DNA from: an uncultured bacterium
Lineage (GTDB): Bacteria > Planctomycetota > UBA8108 > UBA1146
Reading direction: 5' to 3'
NCBI GenBank assembly: GCA_937876125.1
Contig: CALEHF010000114.1
Coordinates: 1 to 33,684, forward strand
DNA length: 33,684 nucleotides
Part shown: one piece after another, positions 1-9,239 of the stretch
Position numbering within the stretch: position 1 is the first letter of the stretch
How the letters are laid out: each line of letters opens with the position of its first letter
Translations under genes and position numbers: made by a program
The notes under the pieces: model-generated
Databases searched by the model: none
Seen by the model: the letters and a program-made list of their open reading frames with translations, nothing else
What the model was told of the DNA's origin: nothing

Positions 1-112
1 CCTTCCCCGCGTCGACAGCCCTTCCCCGCGTCGACAGCCCTTCCCCGCGTCGACATCCCTTCCCCGCGTCGACATCCCTTCCCCGCGTCGACATCACTGC
101 CCCGCGACGACA
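1..112. repeat. 19-bp tandem repeat array at the window edge
   Basis: Five near-identical copies of a 19-bp unit (cccttccccgcgtcgacag, last base g or t; the first copy lacks one base at the edge) are followed by a degenerate sixth copy at about 96-112. Each unit holds the palindrome GTCGAC. The array overlaps the stop codon (94-96) of the minus-strand VWA gene, so it lies at that gene's 3' end. Since 19 is not a multiple of three it is not a protein repeat. There are no spacers, so it is not CRISPR. It may continue beyond the window. Confidence 0.9.
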
Positions 113-2763
113 GCCGTCCCTTTGTTCTGAGCCGCCAGGTCCCTCATGAATCCTGAGTCCATGCCGAGCGAGATCGTGTGGATCGTGACTTGGCTCTCTT
201 GGTTCAGGCGGGCGATCTCTTCGAGAATCCTCCCTGGCTCAGTATGGGTCCCCGCGCTCGGAGCCCCATCGGAGAGCAAGTAAATCGTATCGACGCGTCC
301 CGCTTTCAACACCATTTCGAGGCTGTCGTAAATGTTCGTGCCGCCTTGAGGCTGGAGCCCCTGAGCGAAGGACCGCGCCCCCTTGACCGACTTCTTCGAG
401 AGTTTGACCGGCTTGGGGCTCCAGAGGACCGGCATATTGTCGAACTTCACAATGTTGAACCACGTCCCCGCCTCGAGAAACCCGATCGCACGCAAGAGCT
501 CATCCCGTGCGAGGTCGATGCGGCGCATGGTGCTCGTTGCACCTTTGTCATCCGGAACCGAGACCTCAGCAGACATACTCCCGGAGACGTCGACGATGAA
601 CGCGAGGCGTTTGCTGACAATTTCGACTCCGAAGTAGGTCGGGCTCTGGGCCGCCTTCGGATCGGCCTTGCGCACGAACGTCGTGCTTCCCTTGCCGCCC
701 TTTTCGCTAGCGGCGAGCGCTGTGCTCTCGTCATAGGTGCGTTTGGCATGATCCCAATGCTCGCGCCAAAGGACCGGGTCGGGCCCCTTGTCCACGCCGA
801 GAAGAGAGATGAGGCGTTCGACGAGAGCGGGACGGAGTGCGCCCTTCTCTTTCTCGAGCGATGCGACGATCGCCTCGATCACTCGCAAATGCGCCATCCC
901 TTTCGTGGCTTCGAGCGCCGCGGAACGTACCTGCCACGCGCGGTCCCCGAGCGCCTCGACCAGTCGGTCGATCGACGTGGGGCTCCCGATCTTACCGAGC
1001 GCACGCATCACAAGGGCGCGGACTGCGGGGTCCTTCGCATCGGAGATCGAAAGCAGCTCAGCCTCGGCGCTCGTCGGATCGAGGTTCACGAGGGCGCGAA
1101 CCGCATCCTTCAGGAACACTTCGTCCCCGCGACGTTGCATGATCAATTTCGCAATCTCTTGGGCAGCACCTTTGGGCCGCAGGCGCCCGACCGAACGGAC
1201 CGCCGCGGCTGCAACCTCGCTCGAAGGGTCGAACATCGCATCGCGGACCTGTTCGGCCACCCGCTTCGAGCCGGTGTAGCCGAGAGATTCTGCGATGATC
1301 GCGCGGCGCAGGATTCCTTCCTTTCGACTCCCGAGCATTCGCCCGAGAGAGTCGATCGCTTTCTTGTCGCGGAAGCGGCGCAGGCGAGCCTCGATTCGAC
1401 CCACCAGGCGCCTCGTCGATTCGGAAAGTTTGTCGCGACTGTCCTCGGCCGGAATCGCAGAGACGAGGGCGCGCGCAGCTTCCGCTGTCCCCGCGCGACC
1501 GAAGAGATCGACCGCCGAGGTTTGGATGTTCCTCTTGCTCGACTTCAAATGCACTTTGAACGCACTCAGCTTCAGTTTCCCGAGGTGCTGCCGGCGCAAG
1601 TTTTGAAGGAGAGCGATCAGGGTCGGCTCACCGAAAGAATCAATTTTGGAGACGAGCAGGTTGGCCGCGCGCGGCCCCCCCACTTGGAGAAGCGGCGCGA
1701 CGACGGCGGCGCGAATCTCACCGCCCTCCCTCTTGATGAGAGAGGTGAGCCACTGCTCCGTCTCGGGCGCCTTCGCCGTGCCGATCTTGTCGAGGATCTT
1801 CTCGACCGCCGGGAGCGCATCCCGCTTTTGAGCGCGCGGAGTGGCTTCGTACTCCTTCTTCGCGACGTCGAACTCGGGAATCCAATCACTGAGTCGCTCG
1901 CGCACCGGGCGAAGTGTGTCACGAAGTTTCTTCGAGTTCGTCGCGTGCGGATCGCCCGGGTACTCGCTCTCCAGCTCGCTCCAGGCCTGCTCCGCTTCCG
2001 AGTATCGCTCGAGCTCGCGGAACGCGACGCCTCGGAAGTAGAGAGCGGCGATGACCTCGTGCCCCTCGATGTAGTTCTTTTGGATGTCGTCGAGGAACGT
2101 GAGACCTTCCTCGAAGTGACCGAGCGCGATCTTGCACCGCGCTGTGCCAAGGCGAATGCCGCCCCCTTGTGCGCCCCCGCCATTGGTCGCGAGTGCCTTG
2201 CCGTAGGTCTCGAGCGCGATCTCGAAGTCCTCCAGCATCCGCTGGCACTCCGCGATCCAGTACAGCGCTTCCGCCGCCGCCCGAGTGTCAGGGTACAGCT
2301 CGGAGATCTCGGTGAAGCGTTGCTCGCTCTCGAGGACGCGCTCTTCACGATCGGGCCCCGTTGGACCCCCCCGGTTGTTCTGGCGTGTGCGCCGGGTTCG
2401 ATGTGCGGGGATGACTTGGTGGGCGTAGACAGCGTTCAAGAGCGCGTCCTCGGCGGGATTTGCGGCCTCTTGTTCGTCTTCGGCTTCATCGTCTTCGTCG
2501 TCCTCTGAAGACGCAAGGCTGGCGAGAGCGCGGGGCTGAGCAGCCCTATTTTCCTCTGGGCTGAGCAGACCGGTGGGGCCGTCTTTCGACGGGGATCCCG
2601 CCTCTGAAACTGCTCGGCCGGGCCCCAAGATCCAAACACTGAAGAAGGCGAGAACCGGGAGAAGGACCAGTCGACTGACTGGGGCGTGCCGGCAGATCCG
2701 ACTGAAAACGATGAGGCACCGACTCCGGGGATCTCCCGGAGCGAAGTCGCGGGTCAGCGGCAT
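94..2763 (-). CDS. Membrane-anchored TPR / HEAT-repeat / VWA-domain protein
   Basis: An 889-residue protein of unknown precise role. The start at 2763 is chosen because an AGGAGAG ribosome site precedes it; the open frame runs another 270 codons upstream, but that stretch is low-complexity and not protein-like. A basic N-terminus and a hydrophobic segment (about 31-47) suggest a signal anchor. A very acidic stretch follows (86-100). Residues about 120-260 look like tetratricopeptide repeats and about 300-640 like HEAT repeats (regular Ala/Leu-rich helical pairs with 'D..A.VR..A' patterns). A von Willebrand A domain (about 715-889) has the full metal-ion site: DVSGS near 725, the Thr of GGTN, and the Asp of LSDG. 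VWA proteins of this layout are frequent in planctomycetes and are thought to mediate protein-protein assembly. The protein ends shortly after the VWA core. Confidence 0.85.
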   Translation of the reverse strand: MPLTRDFAPGDPRSRCLIVFSRICRHAPVSRLVLLPVLAFFSVWILGPGRAVSEAGSPSKDGPTGLLSPEENRAAQPRALASLASSEDDEDDEAEDEQEAANPAEDALLNAVYAHQVIPAHRTRRTRQNNRGGPTGPDREERVLESEQRFTEISELYPDTRAAAEALYWIAECQRMLEDFEIALETYGKALATNGGGAQGGGIRLGTARCKIALGHFEEGLTFLDDIQKNYIEGHEVIAALYFRGVAFRELERYSEAEQAWSELESEYPGDPHATNSKKLRDTLRPVRERLSDWIPEFDVAKKEYEATPRAQKRDALPAVEKILDKIGTAKAPETEQWLTSLIKREGGEIRAAVVAPLLQVGGPRAANLLVSKIDSFGEPTLIALLQNLRRQHLGKLKLSAFKVHLKSSKRNIQTSAVDLFGRAGTAEAARALVSAIPAEDSRDKLSESTRRLVGRIEARLRRFRDKKAIDSLGRMLGSRKEGILRRAIIAESLGYTGSKRVAEQVRDAMFDPSSEVAAAAVRSVGRLRPKGAAQEIAKLIMQRRGDEVFLKDAVRALVNLDPTSAEAELLSISDAKDPAVRALVMRALGKIGSPTSIDRLVEALGDRAWQVRSAALEATKGMAHLRVIEAIVASLEKEKGALRPALVERLISLLGVDKGPDPVLWREHWDHAKRTYDESTALAASEKGGKGSTTFVRKADPKAAQSPTYFGVEIVSKRLAFIVDVSGSMSAEVSVPDDKGATSTMRRIDLARDELLRAIGFLEAGTWFNIVKFDNMPVLWSPKPVKLSKKSVKGARSFAQGLQPQGGTNIYDSLEMVLKAGRVDTIYLLSDGAPSAGTHTEPGRILEEIARLNQESQVTIHTISLGMDSGFMRDLAAQNKGTAVVAGQ

Positions 2764-2989
2764 CGAGCTCTCCTGGTTCTGGGCCCGGCGGATTCCGGGC
2801 TGCGTAGATAGTGTCTTCGTCGGGATGCCCTTTTTAGCGGATGTTCTACCGGCTGGGGAGGGGTGCTCGCCAAAGCGACGAGCCGTTGGAACCTCCGGCC
2901 ATCGCGGAGGGGCCGTTGAAGGGCGAGGAGTGACCCTCCAGCTCGCTCCAGGGGCTTCCCGCTGATACGATGCCCAGCCGAATTGTGAT

Positions 2990-3005
2990 GTGTGATTCGT
3001 CACAC
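2990..3005. promoter_or_regulatory. Perfect 6-bp inverted repeat with TTCG centre, upstream of the secreted-protein gene
   Basis: GTGTGA-TTCG-TCACAC is a perfect dyad 43 bp before the chosen ATG at 3049, followed by a pyrimidine-rich run (ttcctcttttcc). It could be an operator or a small 5'-leader hairpin. The half-site resembles a CRP/FNR-type TGTGA, but the spacer is 4 bp rather than 6. It lies in the 285-bp divergent region (2764-3048), in which no other gene is seen. Confidence 0.45.
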
Positions 3006-3048
3006 TTCCTCTTTTCCGAAATCCCTTCCCACCGAGCTGGAGGCCTGC

Positions 3049-6000
3049 ATGGCTCCGATCGCTTCCGTCACACCGATCGCACTCCTGGCCCCCCGAAGCA
3101 CCGAATCCCCTGAGATGAGGAGGGCCTTCCGCCCCCGGGCGCTGGCCCGGACCAGACAGGCTCTCATCATGTGCGTCACGCTCTTCGCGCTCACTCTCGC
3201 GACCGGCGACCTCCGGGGGGAAAGTGGCGATCTGGTCGATCAGTTCCCGTTCCCAGGAATTGCTCCTCAAGGAATCACCATCGACGGCAGCGATGGGAGC
3301 TTCTGGGTGACCTCTTTCCTCGACCCGGAGATCACCCACTTCGCTCCCGACGGCACCCCCCTGGGGACGATCCCCAGCCCGTTCGGACCCACTGGGCGCC
3401 TCACCGGCATCGCGTGGTACCCGCTGAACGACACCCTGCTCGTGATCAACGCGGTGAACTCGCACCTCGTCGAGATCACCAAGACTGGTGCCGCGGCCGG
3501 CATCGACACATTCCTCCCGGTCCTGCCGGTCGTAAACCCGGGCGGACCCGTCCTCCGAGGAATGGCCGTTCACTCAGAAGGGGGGAGCGGCATCGGTTCG
3601 ATCTACGTCGTCGAGACGGTCGGATCGCAGATTTACGAGATCGATCTGTTTGGATTCGTCATCCGCAGCTTTGACCATCCGCAAGATGCCGATGGTTTTC
3701 CGGGTGGAGGCCTCTCCGCCGACACCGGGGGGATCGAACTGATCCTCGATCCCCAGGGAGTTCTCCTCGGCATCGACATCATCGGGACCGACCAGGGCGC
3801 TCCCGAAGTGTTGCGGCTCGCCCCCGATGGAACGCCGACCGGTTTCGAGATCCCACTCCTCTCGACCGGTGCGGGCACCGGCGGCGTCGGCGGACTGGTG
3901 CGCAAAGTGATCCTCGATCCCGTCAGCGGCGACCCGATCGAAGCACTCTTTGGCACCGCGGAAGCTCTCGGAGTGATCTTCATAGTCGACGGGAGCCTGC
4001 CAGCGATCGCTCAGATCAACGACCTCGTGTGCGTCGATCTTCTCGACACGATCACCATGAGCTGGGTCCCGGGCCCGGGGTACGATTCGATGATCGTCGA
4101 ACGCAATGGCACCACGATCGCGACCCTTCCCGGCACCGCCACCGGCTTCGTCGATGCGGGGCTCACGGCCGGAGTGTACGACTACTCCGTGCACGGTGTC
4201 TCGGCGAGCCTCACGTCCGATACTGTCGAGTGCACCGGGGTCATCGGCGCAGGGCAGGTGCTCGATTTTGTCGAAATGGCCGGGATCCAATTCGGCCTCG
4301 ACATCACCGAGGGGGGCGGGCTGCTCTACATCACGACGAACGAGGGAGTGATTCAGGCCTACACCAAGCAACTCTTCTTCGATGGAGAGATTCCAATCCC
4401 CTTCACCGGCCCCGACGACGATCCCGCCGCGATCGCGTTCCGCCCCGAGACCAACACGCTCTTGGTGGTGAACGCGTTCGACAACATGATGCAAGAAATC
4501 GATCTCGGTGGAGTGCCGATCGGTCCGCCGGTCCTCTTGCAGATCGACGTTCCCGATGACGACCCCACTTACCTTGGAGCGATGGCCTACGACCCCGATG
4601 GCAACGGCGGACTCGGGGAGATCTGGGCGGTCGAATCGACCCGTGCGATCGTGTACCGACTCGCGCGCGACGGCACTCTACTGGGCTCGTTCCTTCACCC
4701 CGACGAAGTGATCGAACCGACCCCCGACCCAAGTTTCATCGATACTTTTGCGCTCGGAGTCAGTGGCGTCCCCGAAATCGGCGGTGGCTTTGGAGCGATC
4801 GATCTCGCCGGCGGCACTGTGTTCGACCGCCGCACCACGCGCATGATTCGCGTTGACCCGGCCACTGGAATTCCGACCGGATATGAAACCCCGCTCGACG
4901 GCGCCGCGCAAATCAGCCGCGATCGCTACTACGGCGTCATCAACAGCACGCTCTTCGGAGAGCGGGTCACCTTCGCCCTGGGGATCCGGTCGCTTCAGAC
5001 TCGCATCTACCGACTCCGCCGTGAGATTCCTCCGGTCATTCCGGTCTCGTACCTCAGGTGCGTGCAACCCGACCTGGTCGATCGCGCCGAGATCACGTTC
5101 CTCAACCACGGCCCCTACGACTCGATCACCATCGAGCGGAACGGGACGGCGATCGCCACTCTCCCCGGAGACGTGACGAGCTACGTCGACCTCGCCGCCC
5201 CTCCCGGAAGACATCAGTACGCCGTGATTCCAACCACCCTCGGCGTGAGCGGTGAACCGCGCAGGTGCGATGTTCGCGTGGGCATCGGAGCGCGGCTCCG
5301 CCACAACTTCATCGACCCCGCGTTCAGCCCCTACCAGCTCACCCGCGACGCGTCCGACGGAAGTTTCGTCGTGACGACCAACTCCTCCTCGCTCGGAGTC
5401 TCGATGTTCCGATTCGATGTCGACCTCAACTTCTTGGGGACGATTCCTGCGCCGGAGAACCCCCCGTGGCTCGTCGCCGCCATCGCAGTCCGACCGACCG
5501 CGACGGAAAGCGAGATTTGGAGCATCACCTGGCAAGTCCCCGCTCCGTTCGGGCAACCGCAGGTGTTCCACCTGTGGAAGCAGGACACGGCAGGGACCGT
5601 GCTCAGTGGTCCGACGAATATCACGATTCCCGGCCCGGTGGTCGGCGTTTCTGTGACTTACCCCGCCGCGATGGTTCACGACCCCGACCATGACACCTTC
5701 TGGTTCCTCGAGAGAAACACAGACCAGTTTCTCGAGATGGATCTCACCGGTCAGATCATCGATTCGTTCCCCCACCCAATGCCGCCGTTCCAACAGTTCG
5801 TCTTCAATCTCGGCCTCGCCCTCGACCCGGTCCGCGATGCGTTCACCGCGACCACTGCGGGTCCGTTCGAAACATTGATCACGAAGACGATCGAGTTTTC
5901 CCGTGACGGCACTCTGACCAACGCCGAAATCTCGCTCTCAGAGATTCGCATGAATCCCGCGTACGGCATCGCACGGTCGGGACCCGAGCTGTACGTCTCG

Positions 6001-6561
6001 GGGAGTGCGGGGAGCATTCCGATGCTCGTCACCTTGAAGGCCGCAGACCCCGTCGATCCCCCCGAGAATCTCGACTGCTCGGAAACCGATGCGAACGTGG
6101 TCACTCTCACTTGGTCCGCGCCCTTGAGCTACGATGACGTGGTCGTGCGTCGCGGCGGGGTCGAAATCGCGATCGTGCCGGGAGGACAGAGTTTCTTCGT
6201 CGACTCCGCAGTCGGAAACGGCACGCGGGCGTACACCGTCGCCGGGCGCACGAGCGCGGGGACGAGCGGCGAGAGCGCCTGCTCGGTGGTGGTCACGGGG
6301 CTCACGACGCCGTTCTTGCGCGGAGACGCTTCCGATGACGGCGTGGTGAACCTCGGCGACCCGATCACGATCTTGAGTTTCCTCTTCTCGAACGGTCCGC
6401 CCTTCGCCTGCGACGACGCTGCGGACTCGAACGACAGCGGCGGAATCGACCTCGCGGATGCGATCTACCTCCTCACGTTCCTCTTCGTCTCGGGGCCCCC
6501 ACCGGAGGCGCCCTTCCCGACCCCCGGCCCCGATCCGACCGGCGACTTGATCGGCTGTTGA
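3049..6561 (+). CDS. Large secreted modular protein: three propeller-like/Fn3-like units plus dockerin-like C-terminus
   Basis: About 1170 residues. ATG 3049 is chosen because GGAGG lies 5 nt upstream; a GTG at 2992 has no ribosome site and falls in a dyad, while ATG 3115 would give a tidier signal peptide (basic stretch, then ALIMCVTLFALTLATG). The mature part shows three similar units. Each has a beta-propeller-like stretch with recurring 'SDGSFWVT / FAPDGT.LGTI' style blades, and then a roughly 75-residue Fn3-like segment with the recurring core 'YDS..(I/V)ERNGT.IATLPG' at about 322-397, 665-743 and 1003-1084. The last 80 residues hold two EF-hand-like calcium loops (GDASDDGVVN and DSNDSGGID), each followed by an FLF-containing segment, then a proline-rich tail. 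This dockerin-like end is typical of planctomycete secreted proteins. Probably exported and surface-linked; the ligand is unknown. Confidence 0.85.
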   Translation: MAPIASVTPIALLAPRSTESPEMRRAFRPRALARTRQALIMCVTLFALTLATGDLRGESGDLVDQFPFPGIAPQGITIDGSDGSFWVTSFLDPEITHFAPDGTPLGTIPSPFGPTGRLTGIAWYPLNDTLLVINAVNSHLVEITKTGAAAGIDTFLPVLPVVNPGGPVLRGMAVHSEGGSGIGSIYVVETVGSQIYEIDLFGFVIRSFDHPQDADGFPGGGLSADTGGIELILDPQGVLLGIDIIGTDQGAPEVLRLAPDGTPTGFEIPLLSTGAGTGGVGGLVRKVILDPVSGDPIEALFGTAEALGVIFIVDGSLPAIAQINDLVCVDLLDTITMSWVPGPGYDSMIVERNGTTIATLPGTATGFVDAGLTAGVYDYSVHGVSASLTSDTVECTGVIGAGQVLDFVEMAGIQFGLDITEGGGLLYITTNEGVIQAYTKQLFFDGEIPIPFTGPDDDPAAIAFRPETNTLLVVNAFDNMMQEIDLGGVPIGPPVLLQIDVPDDDPTYLGAMAYDPDGNGGLGEIWAVESTRAIVYRLARDGTLLGSFLHPDEVIEPTPDPSFIDTFALGVSGVPEIGGGFGAIDLAGGTVFDRRTTRMIRVDPATGIPTGYETPLDGAAQISRDRYYGVINSTLFGERVTFALGIRSLQTRIYRLRREIPPVIPVSYLRCVQPDLVDRAEITFLNHGPYDSITIERNGTAIATLPGDVTSYVDLAAPPGRHQYAVIPTTLGVSGEPRRCDVRVGIGARLRHNFIDPAFSPYQLTRDASDGSFVVTTNSSSLGVSMFRFDVDLNFLGTIPAPENPPWLVAAIAVRPTATESEIWSITWQVPAPFGQPQVFHLWKQDTAGTVLSGPTNITIPGPVVGVSVTYPAAMVHDPDHDTFWFLERNTDQFLEMDLTGQIIDSFPHPMPPFQQFVFNLGLALDPVRDAFTATTAGPFETLITKTIEFSRDGTLTNAEISLSEIRMNPAYGIARSGPELYVSGSAGSIPMLVTLKAADPVDPPENLDCSETDANVVTLTWSAPLSYDDVVVRRGGVEIAIVPGGQSFFVDSAVGNGTRAYTVAGRTSAGTSGESACSVVVTGLTTPFLRGDASDDGVVNLGDPITILSFLFSNGPPFACDDAADSNDSGGIDLADAIYLLTFLFVSGPPPEAPFPTPGPDPTGDLIGC

Positions 6562-6584
6562 TGACGGCCAGTCGCTAGAACGAA

Positions 6585-6627
6585 GAACTCCCGGTGCTGC
6601 GCGCGCAGCACCGGGAGTTCCTTTTTT
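6585..6627 (+). terminator. Strong intrinsic terminator
   Basis: A perfect 16-bp stem (gaactcccggtgctgc paired with gcagcaccgggagttc, loop gcgc) is followed by ctttttt. It lies 24 bp after the stop codon of the secreted-protein gene and between two converging genes, so it may also help stop the minus-strand transcript. Confidence 0.93.
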
Positions 6628-6656
6628 GACAGCGCGACGGTTTCTGGCGAGTCGAC

Positions 6657-8522
6657 TCAGTCGTCACTCTTCGGCTTGAACCGGTCGAGCAATCCGCCGC
6701 CGAGCTTCTCGACCGCCTTCTTCGCTTCGTCACCGAGCTTGTCGCCGATCTCTTCGTCGAGTTTCTCTGTGAGACTCTCCTTGAGACGATCGGTCTCCGC
6801 TCCGAGCTTCTCATTGAACACACTGCGCGCCCGGTCGGCGAGCTCCTGGCGTCCCGCAGCAATCAGCCCATCGATGAGATCGGCTTGATCGAACCGAAAG
6901 TGCGGGGACGTGAGAGTCCCCGAGAGTTGGATCGGAATCTCGAGTCTTGCAATGCGCTCCATCCGATCGGAGCCGGGAATTCGCACTTCGCACTCGTTCA
7001 GCGTGATCTTCAGCGGGAGATCGAGGCTCACCCCGTTTTCGCGCCACCAACGTCCCCCTCCCTCGATGTCGATGGTGCCGCCGGCGAGAAGAGGGGATCC
7101 GTGATAGCGGACTTGCTCCCCCACCGCGTCGCCGGAAATCCCGCTCCTGCGAAACACGAGGCGCTCGGCGAGCGGGGTCTGATCGACTTCCGACTCGTTC
7201 ACCGCGACACGAAAGGTGCCGTCGGTACTGGCGATCGAGAACCCCGCCGGGCTCGCGACCAGCTCCGGTTGCGTCGAGAGGTTCCACCCTTCGACTTCGA
7301 GCAGGGTGCCGCCGATCTGAAGCGCTTCGAGACGCGCGATGCGCAGGTGATCCAAGAGGACGGTCGGTGATTTTTCGATGAGGTGCTCCGCGCGGGACCA
7401 GCGCGGGGAAACACTCGCGGTCTCCTCGGCAACCGACGTTTCGTCCCCTCCGACCACCCAATCGAACACCTTCTTCGCTTGCTCGAGTTTCTTCTGCCAC
7501 TCCTTCGCGTCCTCGAGCAAATCATCCAGGGTGACGATCTCCGTCCCATCCTCGGGCTCAGGTGGCGCGGGAGGAGGAGTGGGCGGAGTGGGGTCTTTCT
7601 TGGTCACCACCGTTCCGGGAGTCTTGCGATCGGTTCCGCTCGCAGCTTGCTCGATCACGAGGTCTTCAATCTTCCACCGGCGAGAGAGGAGCGCTCGCAC
7701 GTCCAGATCGGCGGTGACGGTGGTCGCAGCCAAGACATCCCTTTCGAGGGCGTTTCGATCGGCCATGGCGAGCCCGGAGAGAGTAAATCGTCCCGCTCCG
7801 AGATCGATCTCCGCCTTCTCCAAGTCGACGGTTGCACCGTTCGCCCGCTCGAGCCCGCCGCGGAGCGCACCGGTCAGAATCGGCTCTGCCAAGAGACTGG
7901 GAACGATCCAGAAGAGCACTCCGAGCCCCATCACCAACACCGCGCCGAGAGGGCGTACCGGCATGCCGATGCGCTTTCCGGCCAGCTTTTCGAGAGTGCT
8001 CCGTTTGGGCGCAGCGCCGAGGAGGAGCCACGAAGTGATCCGGACCCACTTCTTCGACACGAATGCGCGAAACTTCTCTGATCCGGCGTCGAGCCCGAGA
8101 AACGCACAGCGGAGCTTGGAGAGCCCGCGGGCGAGGAGGCCGCCGAGCAAGAGGCCGAACACGCCACCCACGACCCAGCCACCGGTCACCGCGTGGTACT
8201 CGAAGCCGCACCACGCGAGAAACGGGGCGTTGACCAAGGTGCGGAAAATCCCCTCGGTCGGTCCCTCGAGAAGAAAAGTGCCGACGCCATGGGACAAGGG
8301 CAGCAGCGCGATACTGAGTCCCTTCATGATGATCGTCACGGCGGCGGCGAGCCACAAGTTGGCGTTCAAAACTGCAAGGAGCGCGAGGAGAATCAGGATC
8401 GAACCGGGCGCTTGGATCACACCGGGCATGAATCCGATCCACGACCCCAAGAGACATGCAGCGAGAATTTGGAACGGAGTTGCTTGCCCGATGAGCAGCT
8501 TCCCGATCTTGCGGTGGATCAC
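6657..8522 (-). CDS. Fused TIGR03546-like membrane domain and TIGR03545/AsmA-like domain protein
   Basis: A 621-residue protein starting at GTG 8522, with AAGGGTGA 7 nt upstream. Residues 1-165 contain several hydrophobic helices (for example FQILAACLLGSWIGFMPG and a Gly/Leu-rich helix near 120-135) and resemble the small membrane family TIGR03546. A further transmembrane segment (about 190-212) begins an AsmA-like region, with 'GAGRFTLSGLAMAD' and 'ALLSRRWKIEDLVIEQ' type strands, that resembles TIGR03545. A Pro/Glu linker lies near 310-330, and the C-terminus is a charged helical region. In Gram-negative bacteria these two families are usually encoded by adjacent genes; here they appear as one reading frame. 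Function is unknown; an envelope or lipid-transport role would fit AsmA relatives but is inference. Confidence 0.75.
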   Translation of the reverse strand: MIHRKIGKLLIGQATPFQILAACLLGSWIGFMPGVIQAPGSILILLALLAVLNANLWLAAAVTIIMKGLSIALLPLSHGVGTFLLEGPTEGIFRTLVNAPFLAWCGFEYHAVTGGWVVGGVFGLLLGGLLARGLSKLRCAFLGLDAGSEKFRAFVSKKWVRITSWLLLGAAPKRSTLEKLAGKRIGMPVRPLGAVLVMGLGVLFWIVPSLLAEPILTGALRGGLERANGATVDLEKAEIDLGAGRFTLSGLAMADRNALERDVLAATTVTADLDVRALLSRRWKIEDLVIEQAASGTDRKTPGTVVTKKDPTPPTPPPAPPEPEDGTEIVTLDDLLEDAKEWQKKLEQAKKVFDWVVGGDETSVAEETASVSPRWSRAEHLIEKSPTVLLDHLRIARLEALQIGGTLLEVEGWNLSTQPELVASPAGFSIASTDGTFRVAVNESEVDQTPLAERLVFRRSGISGDAVGEQVRYHGSPLLAGGTIDIEGGGRWWRENGVSLDLPLKITLNECEVRIPGSDRMERIARLEIPIQLSGTLTSPHFRFDQADLIDGLIAAGRQELADRARSVFNEKLGAETDRLKESLTEKLDEEIGDKLGDEAKKAVEKLGGGLLDRFKPKSDD

Positions 8523-8565
8523 GGCTTCACCCTTCGTAGAAGAAACGGCCTACCTGAGTCGATGA

Positions 8566-9036
8566 TCATGCCGGAACCGGAATCGCGCGGAGGTGGAGAG
8601 ATATTGCGATGACCACGAGGGCAAGGACGATCGCGATCGATCCCCAGAGACCCCCCTTTTGGCGCAGCTTTTCGAACGCGGCGCTCCGTCCGGCCAGGGC
8701 GGTCACGATGAAGAAGATGCCCAACGCCGCCACGAACTTGATGCCGAACCACATATGGTACGCGGAGTCCTCTTTCCCCTTCGGAATCCCAGCCTTCATC
8801 AGCTGGTACATCCCCGTCACCAGGAGCAGGGTGATCGCGATGTGAGTCATCGGAGCCCACCGCCTGCGGATCGATTCGGCAAGCTCTGCGTTCGGGTTTG
8901 CCTCGAGTGCGGGCCTGAGAGCGAGTCGCTGGAACACGAGCGCTCCAACCGCGAGCATCGCGCACAAAAGGTGAATCCCGCGACTGATCGTCTCTGCGCC
9001 GCCCGCCGCGGCGAGAAGGTTCCATTCTCCCGACAT
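8566..9036 (-). CDS. Four-helix integral membrane protein (CopD-like)
   Basis: A 156-residue protein. The start at 9036 follows GGAAAGGG at good spacing; the open frame continues upstream but that part is not protein-like. Four hydrophobic helices are visible: about 17-40 (with an N-terminal RGIH), 62-80 (HIAITLLLVTGMYQLM), 96-118 and 130-150. The His-containing first two helices and short loops resemble the CopD/cytochrome b561-like membrane families, but no diagnostic motif was found and the family is uncertain. It ends 43 bp before the TIGR03545-like gene on the same strand, so the two may be co-transcribed. Confidence 0.7.
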   Translation of the reverse strand: MSGEWNLLAAAGGAETISRGIHLLCAMLAVGALVFQRLALRPALEANPNAELAESIRRRWAPMTHIAITLLLVTGMYQLMKAGIPKGKEDSAYHMWFGIKFVAALGIFFIVTALAGRSAAFEKLRQKGGLWGSIAIVLALVVIAISLHLRAIPVPA

Positions 9037-9223
9037 CAATTCCCTTTCCTGCGCCCTTTGAGGACTGCTCGTCGGCGCACGCTGGTGAGGCTCGGATCCA
9101 GTAATCCGACGCCTCGCTCGTCGGGTCAGGATGCCCGATCGGGGTCGCCGCGGCCACCAGCCCTGAAAGAAGCGTGAGCGGAGAGACACTTTGAGCGCGT
9201 GCCACCCGGCGAGTCGTCTCGCG

Positions 9224-9229
9224 TATACT
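9224..9229 (+). promoter_or_regulatory. Possible -10 element upstream of the aldolase operon
   Basis: TATACT lies 85 bp before the aldolase ATG. No good -35 box is seen at 16-18 bp spacing. It is the only AT-rich, promoter-like hexamer in this divergent 277-bp intergenic region. Confidence 0.3.
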
Positions 9230-9239
9230 GCCCGTCCGC

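Noticed and set aside
1..112. CRISPR array
   Set aside because: Units are directly adjacent with no unique spacers.
178..2508. Long plus-strand open frame opposite the VWA gene
   Set aside because: Antisense shadow: Arg/Glu/His-rich composition, no ribosome site or domain, while the minus strand shows clear TM, HEAT and VWA features.
2991..3004. CRP/FNR site
   Set aside because: TGTGA and TCACA are separated by 4 bp, whereas the CRP-type site has 6; kept only as an unassigned dyad.
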